Below, piece after piece: positions 1-6,273 of a stretch of 15,602 bases of DNA. Under the pieces are notes generated by a model that had not been told where the DNA came from, ran no database searches, and saw nothing but the letters and a program-made list of their open reading frames with translations. Both the position numbers and the translations under genes were made by a program. The stretch covers positions 1 to 15,602 of the forward strand of contig DLBY01000014.1 in NCBI GenBank assembly GCA_002480345.1. The letters are read 5' to 3'. The stretch is from Phycisphaerales bacterium UBA7812. Its GTDB lineage: Bacteria > Planctomycetota > Phycisphaerae > Phycisphaerales > UBA1924. Each line of letters begins with the position of its first letter. The stretch's first letter is position 1.

Positions 1-1
1 C

Positions 2-790
2 CCGGAGATCCCGGTCGGGTCAGAGTTGCTTCTGATCCCGTCTGACCGGGCGATCGACGAACCGATCATGCTCAGCCTCGTTGAAGAAATCACCAAGGCG
101 GTCGAGCATCGTCCGGAGATCGACACCGCGCTGCTCGCGATCGACGACGCTTCGATCCGCGAGACCGTTGCCGAGAACGGGCTGCTGCCCTCGCTCGACC
201 TGCGGGCCCAGGTCTCCATGCTGGGGTTCGATGAGTACGGGGATCGCGCCTACAGCGAGATCGCCGAGAACGAGTTTCTCGATAACTTCGTGCTGGGCCT
301 GTTCTTCGAGCAGCCGATCGGCAACCGGGGACCGGAGGCGGAGTTCCGCCGCCGGCGCCTGGAGCGGATGCGGAGCGTGATTGCCTATCGGCGCGCCGTG
401 CAGGACACCGTGCTGGGCGTCAAGAACGCGGTGGACGATGTGATGACCAATTACCGACTGATCGAGCAGGCGAGGGCGTCGCGGGTCGCCGCGGCCGAGG
501 CCCTCCGAACGCTGCTCGTTGAGAAGGAACTGACCGACCGCGGCTACACCGTCGAACGGCTCGACCTGGAGTTGAGCCAGCAGGACGCGCTGGCGGCGGC
601 CGAGCGAGCGGAGGTCGCGGCACTGATCGACTACAACCGAGCGGTCGCGCGGCTGGCGGAGGCGACGGGGACCACGCTGGAGCGCAACCGCATCAACTTC
701 GTGGTTCCCGACGCGAACCAGATCGAGGAACGCGAGCGGGCGACGAGCCTGGTTGACGCGCAGACGTCGCCTCCTTCTGAAGGCGAGTGA
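2..790 (+). CDS. TolC-family outer membrane efflux protein (3' part, truncated by window start)
   Basis: This is the C-terminal 262 residues of an outer-membrane factor of the TolC type, the channel component of a trans-envelope export system (RND, ABC or MFS driven). The frame is open to the window edge with no stop, so the true start lies upstream; the TTG at 26 is not a credible start. What is seen: long amphipathic helices rich in Ala, Glu, Arg and Leu, typical of the periplasmic tunnel; a beta-like segment with alternating hydrophobics (LGLFFEQPIGNRG) where the membrane strands of the second TolC repeat should be; and helices ending in RAVARLAEATGTTLE, which resembles the conserved end of the OEP domain (YnravaeLeratG). 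The tail after about residue 235 is polar and probably disordered. No partner transporter is visible, so the substrate cannot be given. Stop TGA at 788-790; the next gene follows after 55 bp on the same strand. Confidence 0.8.
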   Translation, partial: PEIPVGSELLLIPSDRAIDEPIMLSLVEEITKAVEHRPEIDTALLAIDDASIRETVAENGLLPSLDLRAQVSMLGFDEYGDRAYSEIAENEFLDNFVLGLFFEQPIGNRGPEAEFRRRRLERMRSVIAYRRAVQDTVLGVKNAVDDVMTNYRLIEQARASRVAAAEALRTLLVEKELTDRGYTVERLDLELSQQDALAAAERAEVAALIDYNRAVARLAEATGTTLERNRINFVVPDANQIEERERATSLVDAQTSPPSEGE

Positions 791-845
791 ACACGGGTGC
801 CTCGGGCGCGATCCCGCGCGTTCGGGCCTGACAATCGCGGGCGAT

Positions 846-1850
846 ATGACCGAACCGGACGAGATCACAACCGCTTCCCAGAGACTCGCCGATGGAGGCG
901 TGGTCGCGTTTCCGACCGAAACCGTGTACGGCCTGGGTGCGGACGCGACCAATGCTGAGGCGGTCGCGCGGGTCTTCGAACTCAAGGGCCGACCGGCGAA
1001 GAACCCGCTGATCGTCCATGTGACAGGCGAGGAGATGGCTCGGACCTGCGTCAGCGCATGGCCAGAAGCGGCATCGAAGGCAGCAGAGGCGTTCTGGCCG
1101 GGCCCGCTGACACTCGTGCTCCCAAAGTCTGAACGGATCCCGTCGATCGTGACGGGGGGCGGCGCGACGGTGGGCATCCGCGTGCCCGATCACGACGCGA
1201 CGATCGCACTGATCGAGCAGTTCGGGAAGCCGATCGTTGGTCCCAGCGCGAATCCATCGGGATATGTCTCACCGACGGATGCGACGCATGTTCGTCCCCA
1301 TTTCGATGCCGACGCGGTGTTTGTTCTCGACGGGGGGCCCTGCCGCGCCGGGATCGAATCCACGGTGCTCGATCTCACGGGGGATCTTCCGCGCATCCTG
1401 AGGCGTGGCATCCTCGGCACGGAGGACCTCGTTCCCGTGCTCGGGCCCGTCGAGATCGCGGACGGGTCGCCCGAGACGGATGAGCCGGCTGTCTCGCCGG
1501 GCGTGCTCGGTCCCCACTATCGCCCCTCAACGCCGGTCGTGCTGCTTGAGGATGTCTCGGTCCTCTCGCGCATGGTTTCGGAGGCCGAGGGCGCCGTCGC
1601 GCTGCTGAGCCCACCCGGTCGACGGGTGCGGATCGGCTCTCCCCACCTCGGGATCGACATGCCGGGTCTCGCGAGCGGGTACGCCCGGAAGCTCTATGCG
1701 GCGCTCCGGGAGGCGGACGCGGCCTCGGTGTCTCAGATCATCATCGTCTTCCCGCTGCTCAAGGACTCGGAGATCTGGGACGCGATCCGGGAACGCCTCA
1801 GGAGGGCCGCGGAACGCGACCCCGGGTCGGACACCGGAACCGACGCCTGA
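846..1850 (+). CDS. sua5: L-threonylcarbamoyladenylate synthase, two-domain Sua5 type
   Basis: Makes threonylcarbamoyl-AMP from threonine, bicarbonate and ATP, the first step of the tRNA t6A37 modification needed for decoding ANN codons; cytoplasmic. The 334-residue product has the YrdC/Sua5 fold at about residues 8-195: FPTETVYGLG (22-31), the KGRPAKNPL substrate motif (48-55), GPSANPSG (132-139) and the ESTVLDL segment (171-177). A linker containing SPGVLGPHYRP (217-226) follows, then a Sua5 C-terminal domain (about 230-325) ending in LYAALREAD and a helix RERLRRAA. This matches Sua5 (about 340 aa) rather than short TsaC (about 190 aa). The ATG at 846 starts the conserved domain with a normal short lead; the upstream in-frame TTG at 753 lies inside the TolC gene and adds unconserved sequence. 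No Shine-Dalgarno sequence precedes the ATG. GACAAT at 830-835 is a possible -10 box but weak. Isocitrate dehydrogenase follows 57 bp downstream. Confidence 0.93.
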   Translation: MTEPDEITTASQRLADGGVVAFPTETVYGLGADATNAEAVARVFELKGRPAKNPLIVHVTGEEMARTCVSAWPEAASKAAEAFWPGPLTLVLPKSERIPSIVTGGGATVGIRVPDHDATIALIEQFGKPIVGPSANPSGYVSPTDATHVRPHFDADAVFVLDGGPCRAGIESTVLDLTGDLPRILRRGILGTEDLVPVLGPVEIADGSPETDEPAVSPGVLGPHYRPSTPVVLLEDVSVLSRMVSEAEGAVALLSPPGRRVRIGSPHLGIDMPGLASGYARKLYAALREADAASVSQIIIVFPLLKDSEIWDAIRERLRRAAERDPGSDTGTDA

Positions 1851-1852
1851 AA

Positions 1853-1877
1853 CGACCGGCCGCGTCCGGTCGCGGCC
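1853..1877 (+). promoter_or_regulatory. Two mutually exclusive hairpins between sua5 and icd
   Basis: Two perfect 7-bp stems interlock here. Stem A pairs CGACCGG (1853-1859) with CCGGTCG (1866-1872); stem B pairs GGCCGCG (1858-1864) with CGCGGCC (1871-1877). They share bases and cannot form together. No T-run follows, so this is not a normal intrinsic terminator. It lies just upstream of TATCCT (1878-1883), a possible icd -10 box, so it could equally be a DNA operator. The pairing is seen; any regulatory role is inference. Confidence 0.35.
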
Positions 1878-1907
1878 TATCCTGCTCCTCGAACGAAGGA
1901 GCATTGC

Positions 1908-3395
1908 ATGGCAGACACCATCCGGATCGCCCTCGCGAAGGGCGACGGCATCGGGCCCGAGATTGCGGACGCGTGCCTCTCGATTTTCGAGGCCGCGGGC
2001 GTGATGAAGTCCGTCGAGTTCATCCCCGTGGACATGGGCGAGCGGGTCTTCGCGTCGGGCGACACACGCGGCATGACCGATGAGGCGATCGAGACCATCG
2101 AGACAACGGGCCTGCTGTTCAAGGGTCCGATGGGCACGCCCGTGGGCGGTGGCGGCAAGTCGATTAATGTCACCCTCCGCAAGACCTTCGCGACCTTCGC
2201 GAACCTGCGTCACTTCCAGAGCCTGCCGGGCGTGGACACGGTGTTCAGCCGCGCCGGGGTGCCGGTTGACATCTATGTGGTCCGCGAGAACATCGAGGAC
2301 ACCTACGGCGGGATCGAGCACAGGCTGACGAACGATGTGATCGAGTGCAAGCGGCTCATCACCGCGCCGGGCTCGGACCAGGTGCACCGCTTCGCGTTCA
2401 AGACCGCCGAGGCGCTCGGCATCGAGAAGGTCCATTGCGGTCACAAAGCGAACATCATGAAGATGACCGACGGGCTGTTCCTGGAGCGGTTCAAGACCGC
2501 GGCGGATGACCACCCGTCGATCGAGATCGCGGATGTCATCATCGACGCCCTGTGCATGAACCTCGTGCTCCGTCCCCAGGAGTACAGGATGGTCGTCCTG
2601 CCCAACCTGCAGGGCGACATCGTCAGCGACCTCGCCGCGGGTCTGGTCGGCGGGCTCGGATTCGCGCCTTCCGCGAACATCGGCGACCAGATCTCGATCT
2701 TCGAAGCGGTGCACGGAACCGCGCCGGACATCGCGGGCAAGGGCGTCGCGAATCCGACGAGCCTGCTGCTCAGCGGGCTGATGATGCTGCGTCACATCGG
2801 GCTCTACCGGGACGCCGCGATCATCGAAAACGCCCTGCTCGCGACCCTCGAGGACGGGGTGCACACGGGCGATGTGAAGGGCGACAAGGACCCCGTCGGG
2901 ACCGCCGCGTTTGCGCAGGCAGTCGCCGACCGTCTGGGCAAGCACCCGTCGGGCCGCGAGGCCCGTCCCGTGCCCGACGCGAACAGCCCGGACTTCACGC
3001 CCCCGGAGCGTCCGACGGTCAACAAGCTGATGCGGACCTTCGAGACGACGCCCAGCCAGGTCGCGGGGTGCGACATCTATCTCGACAGCCTGCTCCCCGT
3101 GCTGGATATCGCGGGCCGACTCGAGCGGCTCGCGGAGGGCACCCCCTTCAAGCTCACGATGATGAGCAACCGCGGCACGCAGGTCTGGCCCAGCGGCTCG
3201 CTCTACACGGAGAATGTCGATTACTGGCGCTGCCGCTTCGAACTGCGGAACCCCGACCTGCACCTGGGACAGATCGGGCAGATGCCGATCGTGCACCTGC
3301 TGCGGAAGGTCGCCGAGAAGTTCACGATCACCGACTTCCAGCCGCTGCGGACCTACGACGGCATGCCCGGCTACAGCCTCGCCCAGGGGCAGTAA
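1908..3395 (+). CDS. icd: Isocitrate dehydrogenase, Thermus-type long form, predicted NAD-dependent
   Basis: Oxidatively decarboxylates isocitrate to 2-oxoglutarate in the TCA cycle; cytoplasmic, probably a homodimer. The 495-residue product has all substrate and metal residues of the beta-decarboxylating dehydrogenase family: S85, N87, R91 (KSINVTLR), R101, R126 and Y133 (RENIEDTYGGIEH), K180, D213, D237 and D241 (NLQGDIVSD). The coenzyme segment HGTAPDIAGKG (269-279) carries Asp274-Ile275 where the NADP enzymes of E. coli and Thermus have Lys-Tyr; Asp-Ile is the NAD-type signature, so NAD is predicted. Residues from about 370 on form the extra C-terminal domain known from the Thermus thermophilus enzyme, with EGTPFKLTMMSNRGT, YWRCRF and a final AQGQ. 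Start chosen at ATG 1908 because AAGGAG (1896-1901) sits 6 bp ahead. An intrinsic terminator follows 30 bp after the stop. Confidence 0.95.
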   Translation: MADTIRIALAKGDGIGPEIADACLSIFEAAGVMKSVEFIPVDMGERVFASGDTRGMTDEAIETIETTGLLFKGPMGTPVGGGGKSINVTLRKTFATFANLRHFQSLPGVDTVFSRAGVPVDIYVVRENIEDTYGGIEHRLTNDVIECKRLITAPGSDQVHRFAFKTAEALGIEKVHCGHKANIMKMTDGLFLERFKTAADDHPSIEIADVIIDALCMNLVLRPQEYRMVVLPNLQGDIVSDLAAGLVGGLGFAPSANIGDQISIFEAVHGTAPDIAGKGVANPTSLLLSGLMMLRHIGLYRDAAIIENALLATLEDGVHTGDVKGDKDPVGTAAFAQAVADRLGKHPSGREARPVPDANSPDFTPPERPTVNKLMRTFETTPSQVAGCDIYLDSLLPVLDIAGRLERLAEGTPFKLTMMSNRGTQVWPSGSLYTENVDYWRCRFELRNPDLHLGQIGQMPIVHLLRKVAEKFTITDFQPLRTYDGMPGYSLAQGQ

Positions 3396-3425
3396 GGCAA
3401 CGGACCGGTATCCCGGAAACCACAA

Positions 3426-3447
3426 CGCCCGCTCCGGCGGGCGTTTT
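3426..3447 (+). terminator. Rho-independent terminator of icd
   Basis: Perfect 7-bp GC stem, CGCCCGC (3426-3432) with GCGGGCG (3437-3443), a TCCG tetraloop, and TTTT directly after. It lies 30 bp beyond the icd stop codon and is oriented to end that transcript. Confidence 0.85.
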
Positions 3448-3584
3448 CGTGCGCACACCGACCCCCGGTCTTCCGCTCACAAGACTGCTTCAGACCCCGG
3501 GCCTTTCGAGACCTGCAAACACCGACGCGCCGAGCCCTGCGCAACTCGCTGACTCGGTCACCAACGCGTAGGACGAGGGAGGCA

Positions 3585-3620
3585 GAGAAAAGAACAGGCC
3601 CGCGGTTTCCCGCGGGCCTG
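3585..3620 (-). terminator. Rho-independent terminator of the DUF11 lipoprotein gene
   Basis: An 11-bp perfect stem (3595-3605 with 3610-3620, arms CAGGCCCGCGG and CCGCGGGCCTG) closed by a TTTC loop. Read on the minus strand it is followed by TTCTTTTCTC, a suitable U-rich tail. It lies about 45 bp beyond the stop codon of the minus-strand gene. The region between this and the icd terminator (3448-3584) shows nothing recognisable. Confidence 0.8.
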
Positions 3621-3665
3621 CGTGCTGTCACTCAGACAGTGTCAGGATGACACGCTCTGCGAGGA

Positions 3666-5324
3666 TTACTCGTAGAGGTTGGTCGACTCGGTCTCACGCA
3701 CCGGACGCGTGAAGGTGTCGCTGGTCATCTCGACGGCGAAGCGGACATCGGCCTCGCCTGTGGCACGGACGACGAGATCCCACGACGCTTCGGCACCCGG
3801 CGCGAGGCTCGCGACGGCATTGAAGGTGATGGTCTTGCCGTTGACCGAGTGGCCCGTCTCGCCGGTGACGCTGACGAACTCTTCCTCATCGGGCAGGACG
3901 CAGGTGACCTGGACATTGCGGTCCGCGGCCGAGCCCTGGTTGGTGACGGTGATGCGGTAGGTGGTCGTCTGACCGACCTCGACCGGGTCGACGAGGTCGA
4001 CGACCTCGAGGAGGATAGCCGGGATACCGCGGAAGTTGGTCTCGCACTGGGTGCTGACCGGCTCGGCGCAGGCGCCCGAGGCGGTCGCGCCGACGCGGAA
4101 ATCACCCGCGGTGGCGCTGCGGAGGGCGACCATGACGGTCTCCGACGCGCCAGGACGCAGGGCACCGACCTGGAAGGCGACGGTGTTGCCGGTGGGCATC
4201 GCGCCGTTGGAGCCGCGGACGAACTCGGCGCCCGCAGGCAGCGAGACATTCACCGTGGTGTTGTTCGCGACGCCGTCGCCGTTGTTGGTGACGGTGAACT
4301 CGTACTCCGCGACGCGGTTGATGTACTGGCGGTCGCGGGCGTTGCAGGCGATCTCGAGCTCGGGCGCGACGACGACAGTGCAGGGCTCGCCGGAGTCGGC
4401 CGTCAGGCCTTCGCCCGAACGGGCGGCGGCGGGCGAGCAGAACTCGCCGGTGTCGGAGGCCATCGCGGTGACGGTCAGTTCGCGGCACTCACCCGCGGCG
4501 AGATCGCCCACGGGGATCTCGACATTGCGGCTGCCGTTGACGGTCAGGCCCGCGGGCAGGGTGTCGCGGACGACGACGCCGGTCGCGACGCCGGTGCCGG
4601 GGTTGCAGACCTCGTAGGTGAGGGTGATCGGGTCACACTTGAGGACGCGCGGGGTCGCGGTCTTCGCGATCGTCAGGTCCGGATCGACGACCTGGGTGAC
4701 GGCGCAGAGGGAGTTGTTGTACGAGACGCTGACGCAGTTCGCCGCCTGGCCGACATCATCGGCGCGGGCGGTCACATCAATCACGACGGTCTCGCAGGGG
4801 CCCAGGTCGCCCAGCGACCAAGTGGTGCCGCTCGCACCGCTCATCGCGGCGGGGCTGGCGCTGAGCACCTCGAGGTTGCTCTGGCTCTCGAGCACGACCG
4901 CGACATTCTGCAGCGTGCCGTTGGTGATGTTGGTGACATGGTACTGGTACCCGAACTCCGCGCCGCGGCGGACCTGCATCGGCATGACCTGGTGCAGCAT
5001 CAGGGCGCTCGACCCGGCATCACCGGTCGGGAACGCCATCGCGGCAACGCTCATGTCCGCGCCCGCGTTGGGCGAGTAGTTGCAGTTGTTGCTCGCCACG
5101 GGCCGGCTGACAGGCTGCGCCGGAGCGGGCTCCGCCGCGGGGGCAGGCGCGGGCCGCTCGGCCTGGCGCGAGGGCGTGCTCAAGAAGGTGGGCGAACCCG
5201 ACCCCGCGCCACGCGGCGCCGTGCTGGTGGTCGTACCGGACGACTCGCACGCGCCCAGCATGCCGGCAAGACCGGCAACAAGGGCGGCGACGGCCGCATT
5301 CTTGACGAAGGTGCGCGATCGCAT
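3666..5324 (-). CDS. Cysteine-rich DUF11-repeat lipoprotein (OmcB-like envelope protein)
   Basis: Predicted secreted lipoprotein of 552 residues. It has a positively charged N-terminus, a hydrophobic stretch (10-22) and a lipobox LGAC with the lipidated Cys at 26. An Ala/Pro-rich linker (about 40-76) follows, then four Ig-like DUF11 units at about 113-213, 215-320, 321-430 and 434-545. Each has the pattern Y-x-hydrophobic-x-V-x-N-x-G, then N-V-x-V, then LPAG or a variant. The mature part has 13 further cysteines (81, 177, 197, 207, 230, 240, 280, 296, 315, 327, 419, 427, 475), unusual for DUF11 proteins but typical of chlamydial OmcB, which cross-links the envelope by disulfides. A structural or surface-layer role is inference. 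ATG 5324 is preferred over GTG 5327 because AAGGAG lies 8 bp from the ATG. The gene is monocistronic, with its own terminator and a roughly 240-bp upstream region. Confidence 0.88.
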   Translation of the reverse strand: MRSRTFVKNAAVAALVAGLAGMLGACESSGTTTSTAPRGAGSGSPTFLSTPSRQAERPAPAPAAEPAPAQPVSRPVASNNCNYSPNAGADMSVAAMAFPTGDAGSSALMLHQVMPMQVRRGAEFGYQYHVTNITNGTLQNVAVVLESQSNLEVLSASPAAMSGASGTTWSLGDLGPCETVVIDVTARADDVGQAANCVSVSYNNSLCAVTQVVDPDLTIAKTATPRVLKCDPITLTYEVCNPGTGVATGVVVRDTLPAGLTVNGSRNVEIPVGDLAAGECRELTVTAMASDTGEFCSPAAARSGEGLTADSGEPCTVVVAPELEIACNARDRQYINRVAEYEFTVTNNGDGVANNTTVNVSLPAGAEFVRGSNGAMPTGNTVAFQVGALRPGASETVMVALRSATAGDFRVGATASGACAEPVSTQCETNFRGIPAILLEVVDLVDPVEVGQTTTYRITVTNQGSAADRNVQVTCVLPDEEEFVSVTGETGHSVNGKTITFNAVASLAPGAEASWDLVVRATGEADVRFAVEMTSDTFTRPVRETESTNLYE

Positions 5325-5332
5325 CACTGAAA

Positions 5333-5338
5333 CTCCTT
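5333..5338 (-). promoter_or_regulatory. Shine-Dalgarno site deciding the lipoprotein start
   Basis: AAGGAG on the minus strand, 8 bp before ATG 5324 and 5 bp before GTG 5327. The spacing favours the ATG, removing one residue from the N-terminus. Confidence 0.7.
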
Positions 5339-5363
5339 CTTTGGTTTTCTCTCTGACACATCA

Positions 5364-5388
5364 ACCCGCGCTGGATACCAGCGTGGGT
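5364..5388 (-). repeat. Inverted repeat in the leader of the lipoprotein gene
   Basis: Arms CGCTGG (5369-5374) and CCAGCG (5378-5383) pair perfectly around a 3-nt loop. After one mismatch, four more pairs (5364-5367 with 5385-5388) extend the stem. A second, smaller hairpin, GTTCA/TGAAC, is at 5410-5422. No U-tract follows on the minus strand, so it is more likely a leader stem or binding site than a terminator. Confidence 0.4.
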
Positions 5389-5436
5389 GAACAGACCCGT
5401 TCAGGACGCGTTCACGCTGAACCGCATCCCCTTCCA

Positions 5437-5463
5437 ACCCTACTTTAGCGGCCACTAGTGCAA
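5437..5463 (-). promoter_or_regulatory. Possible promoter of the lipoprotein gene
   Basis: Minus-strand TTGCAC (5463-5458) and TAGGGT (5442-5437) with a 15-bp spacer could be -35 and -10 boxes. The spacer is short and the -10 box is weak; TAAAGT (5447-5442) is an alternative. Transcription from here would give a leader of about 100 nt carrying the two hairpins downstream. Confidence 0.3.
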
Positions 5464-5471
5464 GTGACCAT

Positions 5472-5505
5472 GTTTCCGGGTTTCCGGACCGTGGCCGGAC
5501 CGTGG
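5472..5505. repeat. Two abutting short tandem duplications
   Basis: GTTTCCGG occurs twice in tandem (5472-5487), and CCGGACCGTGG occurs twice in tandem (5484-5505), overlapping the first pair by four bases. They lie between the rpiA stop and the putative -35 box of the lipoprotein gene, about 10 bp upstream of that box on the minus strand. They could be direct-repeat activator sites or simple slippage products. Confidence 0.6.
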
Positions 5506-5568
5506 TTTTGCCCACGCGACGAACCGATCGACCCCGGAATGGGTGCGAACGGATCCCAGCTGGACGAC

Positions 5569-6273
5569 TCACGCGAAGCCGCGCGGATCCGCCGATAATG
5601 TCTCGATTTCACCGCTCCTGTGCTCGATGAGGATCGCGTCCGCCTCGTCGAGGAAGAGCCCGTGCTCGACGACCCCCGGGATCCGGTGGAGCTCTGTTGA
5701 GAGTTCGTCGAGATCCAGCCCCTCGCTGAGCGAGACCTCCAGGATGAGGTTCGCGTTGTCGGTCACATAGAGCTCCCCCGCGAGCCCCCGGCGCATCACC
5801 CCGTTCAGACCCAGTCGGCGGACGGACGCCCGGGTGGACGCGAGCCCGAAGGGCATGACAGCGATGCTCAGCGTGGAGTTCTCGCCGAGGTAGGAACTGA
5901 CCTTCTCCGATCCGACCATGTAGACGCGGCGTTCGCTCGCCCAGGCGATGGTCCGCTCCCGGGCGACCGCGCCGCGGGTGCCCTTGAGCATGCGCATTTC
6001 CCGGTCGATCTCGTCGGCGCCGTCGATCAGCAGGTCGAGCGACTCGACGGTCGCGAAGTCGATCACCTCGAGCCCGACCTCACGGCAGAGCGCCTCGGTC
6101 GCTTCGCTCGCGGCGACGACCCGGACGGGGAATTCCTCGGCCTTGACCAGATCGCCCAGCGCTTGGATGACCCGCGACGCGGTGCGCCCGGCCCCGAACC
6201 CGACGAGCATGCCGGGCTCGATCTCTTCCAGCGCCGCGATCGCGAGCCGGTCGTCGGTGATGCGTTCACTCAA
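5569..6273 (-). CDS. rpiA: Ribose-5-phosphate isomerase A
   Basis: Interconverts ribose 5-phosphate and ribulose 5-phosphate in the pentose phosphate pathway; cytoplasmic. The 234-residue product has the family's usual length. Visible motifs: phosphate loop GFGAGRTAS (25-33), LLIDGADEID (81-90) with the catalytic-region acids D84 and D87, KGTRGAVARE (97-106) with K97 and E106, K124 in SEK, VMPFGLASTR, TDNANLILE and PGVVEHGLFLDEA near the C-terminus. Two loops differ from the usual GTGSTA and KGGGGA. The TTG at 6273 is taken as start: AAGGAA (6285-6280) lies 6 bp ahead and the codon begins MSERITDDRLA, a normal RpiA N-terminus. A longer open frame runs back to an in-frame start at 6441 but adds only unconserved sequence inside the upstream gene. 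The start overlaps the ALDH stop by 8 nt (TTGAGTGA), so translation is probably coupled. No clear terminator follows. Confidence 0.92.
   Translation of the reverse strand: MSERITDDRLAIAALEEIEPGMLVGFGAGRTASRVIQALGDLVKAEEFPVRVVAASEATEALCREVGLEVIDFATVESLDLLIDGADEIDREMRMLKGTRGAVARERTIAWASERRVYMVGSEKVSSYLGENSTLSIAVMPFGLASTRASVRRLGLNGVMRRGLAGELYVTDNANLILEVSLSEGLDLDELSTELHRIPGVVEHGLFLDEADAILIEHRSGEIETLSADPRGFA

Noticed and set aside
1527..3458. Long minus-strand open frame (643 codons) antisense to sua5 and icd
   Set aside because: High G+C content opens long antisense frames. The translation is Arg/His/Asp/Glu-rich without domains, and the opposite strand encodes two well-recognised enzymes.
3849..5330. 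Plus-strand open frame antisense to the DUF11 gene
   Set aside because: Gly/Asp/Arg-rich shadow of codon bias; the minus strand shows a signal peptide, repeats, a Shine-Dalgarno site and a terminator.
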